Shown: piece after piece, positions 44,501 to 54,430 of the stretch
Layout: the number at the start of each line of letters is the position of its first letter
Numbering within the stretch: position 1 is the first letter of the stretch
Origin: Lagopus muta
Taxonomy: Eukaryota > Chordata > Aves > Galliformes > Phasianidae
Assembly: GCF_023343835.1 (NCBI RefSeq)
Contig: NC_064437.1
Coordinates: forward strand, 15,681,501-15,745,500
Direction of reading: 5' to 3'
Length of the DNA: 64,000 bases
The notes under the pieces: generated by a model
The model's database searches: none
What the model was told of the DNA's origin: nothing
What the model saw: the letters and a program-made list of their open reading frames with translations, nothing else
Position numbers and translations under genes: made by a program

Positions 44501-47500
44501 TGTATAAGAGACAACTGACATTCATTATTTACTCACCAATTAACATAATAAAGTTAATGTGATTTACCAGATAGACAAAAATGATTTCTGACAGTTTGCA
44601 AGCAATGAAGTTACAGTGAGGCTTGTATTATACTATCTACAGTAATTTGAATGCATACCTGAATAATGTATATTTTCCCTCTGCTTCAAATTTATCTATG
44701 AACAATTGCAAAATACTCAAACTCTTCTTTCTCTAAAAAACAATCATATATGTATTAAATGCTAATAATAACAAAAATACATTCTCTGATTTATTCTAAT
44801 TAAACTCAGTAGATAATCATTCTGTAGTTCACATTACATACCAGATGTTCTATGGGACAAAGGGTCATAATTTTCACCAAATCCTGCAGTTGGGCAAAGA
44901 AAACAAATTCTAATTACATGCACATTATTACATCACATTGAACAAAATCTGTTCAAGGTATTAACAAACAAGCCAGGCCATGAACAGTTGTGTCCAAATA
45001 AAAACGTAGCCAAAGTAATAAGAGCCATCTAAAGTATATTTTACTTGTCATTACAACTTCATGCTGCAGCACCTATCAGAGGACAAACAATTCAGTACAG
45101 CATGGAATTCAGTACAGCATGACACCATAGGTTTCAGTCTGACAACACAATTGCATGAAGGTTCAGTAGTATGACCTCCCTCCAACACTGAGAAAACAGC
45201 TGGGTGTGCTTTATAACCAACTACAGAGGCAGTTCTGTACACTGTTCCTTGTTACCTGAGGCACATTAATAAATTCCCTGAATTCCAAATACTGATGGAG
45301 AAGGCCATTATCTTCCATTCTCAATAAACAGCTCTGAAACAGATCCTGCAGGTGGGAAGGAAAAATAAACAACCGCCAACACTTTGCATATGTACAAGAC
45401 GTTGATCTATATGCTTAACATTTCATGGATAAAGCAATCTTTTGTACAATTCACATATTGGAGCTTCTAGGAGCTGCAAATTTAAGTAGTAATGGTAGTT
45501 TAAATGTATATGAATGTGTGTAATATTCAGTAAATTTATTTTAATGTTTGTAAGACTGAAGAACATCTAACTAAGCCTCAAAACATTTCTGAAACAGTTA
45601 CCCAAACCATTCATACCTTTATAAGAAAGAGAAACTAAGGTCTTACAACTGCTAAAATTGAAAAGAATCAGCATTCTAACAATGAACATTTGATCAAAGG
45701 AAAAGTAAACTTACAAGTCCTTTAGATAACACAGATTCTTCTGTTCTGTAAAGAAAAAGACATCAAGCTGTAAATTAAGGAGACACTTAATGATGATGTT
45801 TCAGATGAAATAGTAGATGTCAAAAGGGAACTGGGCCATTAACAATTTTCATTCTGATTTCTAAGCATACCTTCATAATGTCTCTCAAAAATTTTTTTAG
45901 AATATATTGACACTATATAATAAATAAAAGCTGCAAACTGGAGTCCTCTCTTTAGGGTCAGAACTGCTTAGTTTTTTTTTTTCCCTCTTAATATCTGTAA
46001 GGTAGCAGCTCATATCCCAGGTGTCAAGATACTAATTAACAAAGAAAACAAATTATTCTATTATTCGATTCTATGAACATACATAACTCTGCAAGCCAAA
46101 GAAAAATGCAGCAAATACTACAAAGAAGAGGCCAAGAGGTTTTGTTTTACTAGGAAATAACAAGGAGTCATAATCACGACTCCCTTCTACAACAATGCTA
46201 GAAACTATTTGGTCAACACTGCTGCTAATGGAAGGCAAAATAAACGTACAGAGAAGCCTGGTTTCCTCTAGAACAACAGACCTCTAATCAGATTGTGCAG
46301 CATACCAGAATACATTCAGTTAAGCACTATCTTATAGTCCTTCTTAAAAGTAAACTGATACAGAATTACAAATATATGTACACTAATTATTCTGCCTTAA
46401 TTCTGAGTTCTTGAATAAATTTTCTAAAAACAATAGATGAGTGTTTTAGACAATTTGCTAAAGTTCTTAAAAAAAGAGAGTATCATCTTGTCATACAGCT
46501 TGAAATTTTAACTGACAGCTTTAAGGATCTCCTTGGAACTTATTTGGCATAATCAGAATTTGATTCTGTGAATTATTATAAAAGACCAGAAATAAAACAT
46601 AAGACAAAAAGTTCCCTCTGTCATCATCTGGAGTTCCAAATATCATATAATCCTACCTTTTCAGTAGCACTTCAATATGTGTCATATTGCATTGGAGAAG
46701 GTATGATGAACTAAAAAAGAAAATTAGGTTTATATTAAACTGCATAAGCCACATACATTTTCACAACTAATACATTTGAAAGCATTAGTCCTTTTGGAAA
46801 AATCTGAAGAAGGATATTTACAAAATTAGTAATTCTGAAATACATGCAAAGGACTACATCCAATGCCATTTATAATTCATATGTGACATCTGTCTATATA
46901 ATTTTAGTACACATTAGCTTTCAGCATAAGACTAATTCTATCAGTTTCTTTAAAAGGTCAGCTCATCTACAATCAAACTGCACTAGAGTAATTTGCAGGA
47001 CTGTTAAGCTACATAAAGTTGCCACAAAACTGATGAAATAGTTTTCTTTAATAGCTGTTAAAAACAAAATAGTTTTATTTTGCTCGGAACTTTCTAAGTA
47101 CAAACTTAATGTAAGTGAGGAAGAAGAGCTCTTACCTAAATACCATTGGAAAGCAATTGATACCAAAATGCTGAACAAACACCAGGTATGACAGACATGC
47201 CAAAGAATCTGCAGAATTCTTTCGCTCTATATCCTCAAGCTCCTGATTCTCCCAGTATGATCTTCTGCTTTTATGATGTAAGAACACTAGTGGCATTAGT
47301 TCTCCTATATCCAGCAAAATGTCCTAAAAAAGAAAGTTAGCTTTCATTTCGCTGCCTTTAAAAATCTGTATGCTTAATAAATTACACAGCTTAAGCAGTA
47401 TTTACAGTAAAATATCCTAGGTAGGGTATGTAGAAATTACTATAAATATTTAGTGAATATTTATGATACATACTTCTGGGAAAAACAAATACTGTCAGAA

Positions 47501-50500
47501 AAACGCTACTAAGATAGCAAAGTCAAGCACTCAAAAGTTAGCAAAAGACTTCATATAAGTCACCCTTCAAAACCTAATTAGTGTCCATTATCTACAGATG
47601 CTGTGAATAAGAATGGCTTCCTGACCAAGTTATGCCACAAGACTTGTGTTTTTCACAGAGTACTCAGTATTTTGCTCTCTGATCACTAAACACTATGCAG
47701 TGCAATGCTTACCCACCAAAGGCAAGCCCTGTTTTAAAGTTAGAATTGTTCTGTATGGCCTTTCCATTCACAGCAAGAAGACACCTGAGAACTTCACAAC
47801 TATTATATGTGTGTTCTTTACCCCAACACATCTATGTGCATTAAGAGTTAGTGTAATTTCTACTGTACGAATTACAAAGAGTCAGAGGTTAATCCACCCT
47901 GCCAGTGTTGTCCAAACCAAATATCCAAGACCTGACATTCTGGAGAATTAGGATTACATCAGACCTCGCATACTTAAATGCATCTTTACTGACCTTAGCT
48001 GCAGTACTCGTTACCCAATTCCACAAACAGCAGAAGTGGATTTCTTGAGAAAATGAAGAAAATGTGATTCATAATTAGCATTATAAAAGGTTTCAGACTG
48101 TGCCCAACAGGAAAGGCAGGGATAAAAGCCCATTTTTAGAGCAGCCTCAGCTATTTTAACCTTTATATCATCTTCTGGTAATCTCTGCCACCATCACTGC
48201 ACATCTTAAAAGTTCTGCAATAAGAGAAGCAAAGATCTCACAGGCAAGCTTCTCTTTCATTGCACAGCTCTAATTAATCCATGCAGCAGTTCCATCCTAC
48301 ACTGACTGAGATATGCTGTGGGGAAAAAAAAACGAAGTGAACATGATAGAAAAACTAATTGTGGTTGAAAACAACCAGAAGTTTTGCTAACTTCATAGTG
48401 TGCTTGACTTAACAATCTTTAACACTGGGAGCCATATCCAGCTATCGCAGCAACAGCAGTCAAGCAATAATTTTTATTCCTTACCTGCCAGCTGGCACTG
48501 CACTTCAGGCAAGTAAGAGATTTCTGAATGCCACATTTGGATTAATACTCAGATTTTACCTTCACTAAGCAGCAAAGACAGATCTTTTTAAAAAATCATA
48601 CTTAACCAGGGAAAAAGAAGGAGCTAAAACAAAGTAGCAGCTACTGATTCAGACAACAGTCCAAACTGGCTCATCAAGGAGCATCTGTATCTGTAAGGTT
48701 TATCATTTCCAAGGATGGAACCTGAACCTACTGCAGACCTTTATATACCCGCATTATCTTATGGGGCCTGATCAGCCACCACACTAAGCAGTAACAGAAA
48801 TTAAATGACCTTCCTATTGGTAGTTCTGGACCACACAACTGCTTTGGCAAACACTTCACTTCACAGTGACTGCACTTACTATAATTTCAGCTGCAAGATG
48901 GCGAAATGGATGTTCTTCAATGCCTTCCAGTTGTTCAAGCTGAGCTGTCAATAATGGGTATTTCAGGCTTTTCATACAGCTGAAGAAAAACAAGTGAAAC
49001 TTATAAAATCTCACAAATAGAGACCACAGCAACGTCATCAATGGCCAACAACAAGGTCTATACTCATTTTGACTGCTGCTGCTCCTGATATTCCAAGAAT
49101 AGAAGAAAAAAATGTCTCCCATCGGAGCATTTCTTAGAATTTACCTCCAGAATAGGATTATCCTCGCTTTTGCACGTTTGAGTTGAAGCACCAGGACTAC
49201 CAAATCAGTTCCATATCACAGAGACTTATACTTCTTAATTTCCTTGTACTAAAAAATTTTACTGTTCTTCTTTCACTTCATAAAAAAGCAAAGGATTTTT
49301 TTTTTCTTTTTGAAATAAAGCATTAGTTTACATGTTGGCAGCACTATAAAACCTTTAGTAAGATTATTTATCTACTGCACGCGTAATAAATGTTTACTGT
49401 TCATTTTGTTTCTTTACAGGAATATATTAAGCTAATACTAAATGCTCACAACTTCAGTAATTCTTCTTTCAGCTCCGTGTCATTGTATTCTGATGACTTT
49501 TCCTCGTTTTTAACAACTTCATTCACAAAAGGTTTAGCAAAGTCCACCACTGCATTACAACACTGGCAGAGACCAAGTTCATCTTCTTGTATTTGTTGCT
49601 TCGTATAAGGTACAGGCAAGGCAGTAAGCTGATTCATAATCATGGCCAAAGATAAGCCCACCGAGTAGGCCTTCTTGTTCTGAAGCTTCAAAAGCACTGA
49701 AACAAAAAGAACATTTTGAGACATTAAGTTAATATTTGCTGGAGGAATGCGTGAAGAACTATGATGTCACTGTATTAGAAAGTCTTCACTTTCAGGGGAG
49801 CAAAAGAAGTAATATCTCAATTCAGATGGACAAGTCCAGCAAGACTTATCAGCTTATCACCATTATTAGTTAATCTACTTCACTGTACTTAATATGACCA
49901 TAGAGTTGAGAATGATGTATTAAAGCAGTCTTGAATTTCCACACATTCCTCTTTGTTGCAAAGTCACAAAGGCTGAAAAATTTGTCTTTCTAGAACTAGC
50001 CTAAATAAAATAATGTCCATTTTTCTGGCCTGGAAAACTTCTTCAGTATGGCCTTCTTGCTTTACTCTTTCTCGTTTGACGAAACTTTCTGCTGAGGTCT
50101 GACTCTTCATTAAGCAGCTCAGAGCTGTTCTGTAGTCTGTAGCAAAAACAACATGGGGTCCCCCAGCCTGAGGAAGCAGCACAAGTCACTTTCCATTTAA
50201 ACTGACCTCAGTGCACACTAGCTGCAGATTGGTATGCAACAAAATACATATTTCTCATTAACAAAGTGCTTCTCTTGTTAAATTCTAACTTAATTCAGTA
50301 ACAGAGCTCAGAGACCGCTATAATTGGACTTAAACTTGATAAGAAGTGTGATTCATTTTCACATACCAAGAGAGAAACTACTACTTGTTACCTACTCAAC
50401 CAGTATCTCAATCTGCATTTTTAACTTTTGCACATAAAACAGAAGAATGCAGTTTTTCAATTCATATTTTTCAACCCGTTTCAATTACAAGTTTTATAAT

Positions 50501-53128
50501 TTTAAAGTTTTAAATGTTTAATAATGAATTCTCCACATCTATGAGTCCATGTAACCCTATTTCTGCAACAAGGATACGAGCAGTTTACAACTACAAATAA
50601 TAACCAAATTTCATGAATGAAGAAAAATGTTGCTTTTTCAACTGAGGTTATCAATCTTATTTAAAATCTTCTTAAATTACTTCACCAAAGGCTAAACTAA
50701 TCTGATAAATAAATAAATAAATAAATAAATAAAAATATAAATAAATTAATTAATTTTGTTGTCAGAAATCACACGAGACAGTCAATGTTACCTGTCTGCA
50801 AAGGTTGAAGCAGTAACATGATAGTCTGGCACACCTGCTCTCCTGATGTCTGTTCAATCTGCTCAAGTAAACCCAAAAAAAGTTCCTTTGGATTGCACAG
50901 CTACAAGAGATGAACAATATGCATGTTTTATCACCAGTTATAAAATATAAACCAAACAAACAGGAGAAAAAAAACACATCACAAACAAACCACAACGGAA
51001 ACTCCTGAACATTAAGAAAACAGATTAGAACATCCAAAATTATCATTAAAGAATCAAATATAAAACAATAAATATATCCCTATAGTAAATGTACTGAGTG
51101 TAAATGCATGTACACTTTCACATAAGCTGAAAACACAGAAATCAAGTTTAGTGCCATTAGATTTGCTATGCTGTATGGGCACTTCATAGTACTTCAGCAA
51201 GAAGTTATTCCTTAGCAGTAGAGAGAAAAGAAAAACTTCAGTGTGAATTTGGCTTAATTTGCAAATTGTTTTCCCAGTAGATAATTGAAAAGGAACTGAA
51301 AGGGAATTTCCTGCAGATTAAATCTTATTTCCCTATGACTTCACCAGAACTGTCAGCTATCCACTGTCACAGCCCAAATCCTGCCAGAGTCCACTAAGTG
51401 TCTGGAGCACACCCTCAGACATAGGGCTTGAATTTTGGGTGGCCCTGTGTGTGTAGGCAGTAGTTGGACTCAATAAAACTTGTGGGTGCTTTCAAATCAT
51501 TCGATGACCTGCCACAGACAAGAGGTAGCCTTGCTGTGGCTACACTAACTGCAAAAACTGGTTGCAAAGGACTTTGTATTGGATGATGCCTAGCTTGGTT
51601 TTGTCTAAAATTGTTTAAATTTATTAAAACGTTCACTACCTCTGAGAATGCTGTTGCTGTCTACTTCAGATAAAACTGGACCATGAGTTTAACAGTGATG
51701 TGGAATGGACAGAAGAACTCAGAAGCATTCATGTCCTATTTTCTCTTGAAGTCAGAAGGAATTTTTGCACCTTCCTTAAAAGCATGTTGTTGCAATCATG
51801 TATTTCAAAAACATACCTGCACCAACTGATCTAGTATCTTCAGGCAGAGTTCTCGCTTCTCATCTTCCTTTTTATATGCTAAAATACATCTAACAAGAGG
51901 AGAGATGAGATTCCAACCCATATTCTTGATGATAACCTATGAATCAGATTTTCAGAGAATCAACAAAACCTGCACGTTTTCTAAACCCAGAAGGATCGTA
52001 TTTATGGAAGTCAAACTTCAACTCACCTTATTTTTCACATTTTGAATCACTTCTAATAACTGAGCAGCATACCCATCTTCTAAACATTTCTGACCTGCTA
52101 CCTGAAACAGATCATAATCTTCTCCTCTAAAATCAGCTTCTTCCAGAATTTGCTATAAAGAAAATAAGCATGCTTAACTCCTTATTTTAAAAAAGGTAAA
52201 TACAAAAATAGGTAAACATAAGCTTCCTTTTCAAAAGTAGATGTAGTGTCACCATAACTTTTCTTTTAATACACAAAGGATAATACGTAAGAGGTTACCA
52301 AGAGCTACCACAGAAGATAAAGCAGTATTTCAGTAGCTATTTCTAAGTCTAAACTGCGGTTGGCTATCTAGAAGATGCCTGTGATATGGAGTACTGCATC
52401 CACTTTGAGTACTGGATCCAGTTCTGAGTACTGGATCCACTTCTGGGCTTCCTGTTGCAAAAAAGACAGCGAGTCCGATGGAGGGACACAAAAATGATAA
52501 AGGGCCACATCTCCCCTGTGAGGAAAGCGAACTGAGTCTGTTCAGCCTTTAGAAAAGAAGACTCAGAGGTGATCTTATTAATGCCTATAAATATCTTAAG
52601 TGTGGGAGTCAAAGGGACGTGATCAACCTCTTTTCAGAGTCTGTGGGGACAGGACAAAGGGAAACAGATATAAACTGGAGCACAGGAAGCTCTGCACCAA
52701 TATGCAAAGGAACTTCTTTATGGTAATGGTGACAGAGCACTGGAACAGGGTACCCAGGGAGGTTCTCCTTCTCTGGAGACATTCAAGACTACTCCTGGAC
52801 ACCTACCTATGCAGCCTACCATAAGAGGCCTGCTTTGCAGGGGGGCTGGACTCAATGATCTCTGGAGGTCCCTTCCAACCCCTGCAGTTCTGTGATTCTG
52901 TGAGAGAAACAAGAACACTTCTTTCTCCAAGAGGGAGAACCTGGGATAAGTGTCACAGAGAAGTCAATGAAACATGGAGTCTGAATCCAGATAACAGGGA
53001 GGAGATCTGCTAACAAGCGTCTTGTGTTTTGAAGCCATAAAGTGAAACTTACACTGCTTGCATTTGTGACTTTTAAGGGAAGTACTTACGCATCTTTCTA
53101 TTATGGCTTGAAGTTCATCAACTGCCAT
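36821..53128 (-). CDS. GLMN: GLMN (glomulin, FKBP-associated protein), complete CDS
   Basis: Eighteen coding exons join in phase, in transcript order: 53128-53090, 52152-52027, 51936-51817, 50900-50792, 49696-49450, 48979-48880, 47323-47136, 46710-46657, 45745-45715, 45345-45256, 44883-44842, 44732-44659, 44377-44293, 41889-41780, 40895-40832, 38590-38467, 37134-37052, 36928-36821 (TAG). The sum is 1,794 nt, or 597 residues; human glomulin has 594. Landmarks include MAVDELQAIIERC, ALPVPYTKQQIQ, GLCQCCNAVVDFAKPFV, SLKYPLLTAQLE, CLSYLVFVQ, LLPEGAETDLLQNSDRIMASLNLLRYLVI, KPLHVGLNMSKAHYEAEIK and FTFDLIESVLARVEELIE. Glomulin is a HEAT-like all-helical protein. It binds the RBX1 RING and blocks E2 recruitment to cullin-RING ligases; human loss causes glomuvenous malformations. 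No frame breaks were seen. Confidence 0.97.
38591..40831 (-). other. GLMN intron without recognised features
   Basis: A 2.2-kb intron. It has only short open frames, none with protein resemblance, and no clear repeat. Confidence 0.55.
41983..42383 (+). repeat. CR1 LINE fragment, antisense to GLMN
   Basis: Sense CR1 on the plus strand. It starts at GTGAAGGGTCTAGATGATAAG, continues through GTCCAGAGCAGAGGAGCTGAG and CGGGCTGCCCAGAGCAGAGG, and has the tail GAGGTTGGACTTCACGACCC and ACTCTATGAAT. The two overlapping frames of about 85 codons inside it are repeat remnants. Confidence 0.88.
42400..44292 (-). other. Rest of a GLMN intron, nothing recognised
   Basis: AT-rich intron sequence with short frames only and no supported feature. 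Confidence 0.5.
44293..46710 (-). CDS. GLMN: GLMN small-exon cluster
   Basis: Six consecutive short exons: 54, 31, 90, 42, 74 and 85 nt (46710-46657, 45745-45715, 45345-45256, 44883-44842, 44732-44659, 44377-44293). They encode middle helices such as YLLQCNMTHIEVLLKRTEESV, LLHQYLEFREFINVPQ, LVKIMTLCPIEHL and ILQLFIDKFEAEGKYTLFR. Several are too short to find by ORF length; they were placed by protein similarity, splice sites and phase. Skipping the 31-, 74- or 85-nt exon would shift the frame. Confidence 0.9.
45089..45122. repeat. 17-bp tandem duplication
   Basis: Two adjacent copies of an (A)ATTCAGTACAGCATG unit in a GLMN intron. Confidence 0.8.
47324..48879 (-). other. GLMN intron, nothing recognised
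   Basis: A 1.6-kb intron. A 101-codon frame on the opposite strand (47646-47951) has no recognisable motif. Confidence 0.5.
50704..50755. repeat. (AAAT)n microsatellite
   Basis: About six perfect AAAT units followed by degenerate TAAAT/TTAA units, in the GLMN intron about 36 bp beyond the exon at 50792-50900. Confidence 0.9.
51360..51507 (+). repeat. CR1 LINE 3'-end fragment, antisense to GLMN
   Basis: Contains GAATTTTGGGTGGCCCTGTG, AGTAGTTGGACTCAATAAAA and CTTGTGGGTGCTTTCAAATC, then a decayed ATTCGATGA end. This is an older CR1 subfamily tail. Confidence 0.75.
52380..52904 (+). repeat. CR1 LINE fragment (about 525 bp), antisense to GLMN
   Basis: The longest CR1 copy in the window. It includes TCTCCCCTGTGAGGAAAGCG, CTGTTCAGCCTTTAGAAAAGA, AACTTCTTTATGGTAATGGTG, GGCTGGACTCAATGATCTCTG and the ending CTGTGATTCTGTGA. 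It is 5'-truncated with no intact frame and carries an internal 18-19-bp triplication near its 5' end. Confidence 0.93.
52389..52444. repeat. Three tandem copies of an 18-19-bp unit inside CR1
   Basis: Units GAGTACTGCATCCACTTT, GAGTACTGGATCCAGTTCT and GAGTACTGGATCCACTTCT lie side by side. The normal CR1 has one copy here. Confidence 0.88.
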
Positions 53129-53161
53129 TATAGTTTCAGTTTGTTCTTCAGGCATTGAAAA
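53090..53161 (-). CDS. GLMN: GLMN exon with start codon (13 codons plus 5'UTR)
   Basis: On the minus strand the exon begins after the acceptor TTCATAATAG (first base 53161) and ends at a GTAAGT donor. The start at 53128 has context ACTATAATGG (A at -3, G at +4) and gives the conserved MAVDELQ N-terminus. An in-frame ATG at 53155 would add nine residues (MPEEQTETI) but has a poor context (T at -3, C at +4). Confidence 0.88.
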
Positions 53162-53899
53162 CTATTATGAATTAAAAGGTACAGTATTAAAACACACGAA
53201 GTAAACACAGAAATTTTTGAAAACCATGTTAATAAAAAGACATCAAATAGAGAAATGAGAACAATCTCTTAGCTACTGCACAGTCACGTTCATTGACAAC
53301 TGCAGCCAACACGGAGCACATCCAGGCTTGCTGCACACCAACCACAGATCCCCATGCTGTGCTTTCTGGGGGTGCCCTCACTGGTGAGTACTCTGCCTGC
53401 TGCCTGGGAGAGGCACAGCGCATGCAGGTGCCTGCTGCCTTGCACCAACAGTGTTTCAGTCCAGTCAAGACTACATATGCAACATCATTTACTTCCTTGC
53501 AACGTCTGGGTTGGCTGATTAAGCGGCCTTTTATCTCCAGATCCTTTATCTCTAAAAACTTCAAGCTTGGGGATTTCTGTTTGCTTACTTTTACAGTTTT
53601 GAGTACTTTCTTCTGCCTAAGTCTGGTTATACAACCACTGTGCCTATCCATCACCTCTGCCCTCGGATAATTAGCAAACCGTTCATCAAAGCACCCAGAC
53701 TTTACATTCTTATAACATGCCATCCTCCATCCTTCCTTTTGAACTTGACCCCGGCTACCCAACACAAAACCCAGCCAACTCACAACAGCATAAAAACACA
53801 CGTATGCAAACTCTAATGCTCAGAGAATACAGCCGCCTATTCTAACATCTGTACCTCCCTGCAATCCGGCAGCGTCCCCAGCCTGATCTTTCAATTCCA

Positions 53900-54430
53900 C
53901 AACACCACGCGCTCCATTCGCGCACACCGCGCTCCCAGCCGCCCGTTTGCGAGGACGTCACGCGCCCTCAGACCAACACCAACACGCCGCCGTTCCTCCT
54001 TCCCCGCCGCGGACACGTGACGGCACGCACGGCGCAGCAGGACCTGCCGCTCAGCTCCCACACGCTCTCGGGCCTCAAGACTTAACCCGGTTTCTAATCA
54101 CATCTTTCCAGTGGTTCCAGCGGCAAACACACGGCATCGAAACAATTAGGAGCTTTCTGCCGCTGACACCCAGCGCTCTCGCTCCTCTATTAAACACATT
54201 CCTCGGCAGCTTCCCGGAGCGAGGTGCAGCACACGCCCGCACGAGGCGCCGCTAACGTAAGCCTTTAACCCAGGGCTGAATTAAAAACAAACAAAGCCCG
54301 TGAGAAGCGCTCACCGCTCGCAGCTCCCACCGCAGCCGCGCCGCTCTCCAGCCCCTCCTCGCTCCCGGCCCGGGCCGACACGGCTCCGCCTCCGGTGAGA
54401 GGTCAGAGGGAGGGAGCCGGCAGCACCGTG
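53900..54430. promoter_or_regulatory. Bidirectional CpG-island promoter of GLMN (-) and RPAP2 (+)
   Basis: GC- and CpG-rich DNA spanning the GLMN first exon and the RPAP2 start; the island itself continues to about 54.85 kb. Visible elements are an ACGTCA half-CRE at 53955-53960, a CACGTG E-box (ACACGTGAC) at 54014-54019, GC boxes such as CTCCGCCTCC, and a YY1-like GATGGCGG at the RPAP2 start codon. No TATA box is evident. The GLMN exon 1 donor and the RPAP2 ATG are about 115 bp apart, so the two core promoters must overlap or nearly do. Confidence 0.8.
54315..54400 (-). other. GLMN: Probable GLMN first (noncoding) exon, 5' end uncertain
   Basis: A minus-strand donor CGAGCG|GTGAGC ends at 54315 inside the CpG island, which fits a 5'UTR exon spliced to 53161. 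The upper limit is a guess; the transcription start could lie anywhere between here and the RPAP2 start. Confidence 0.5.
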
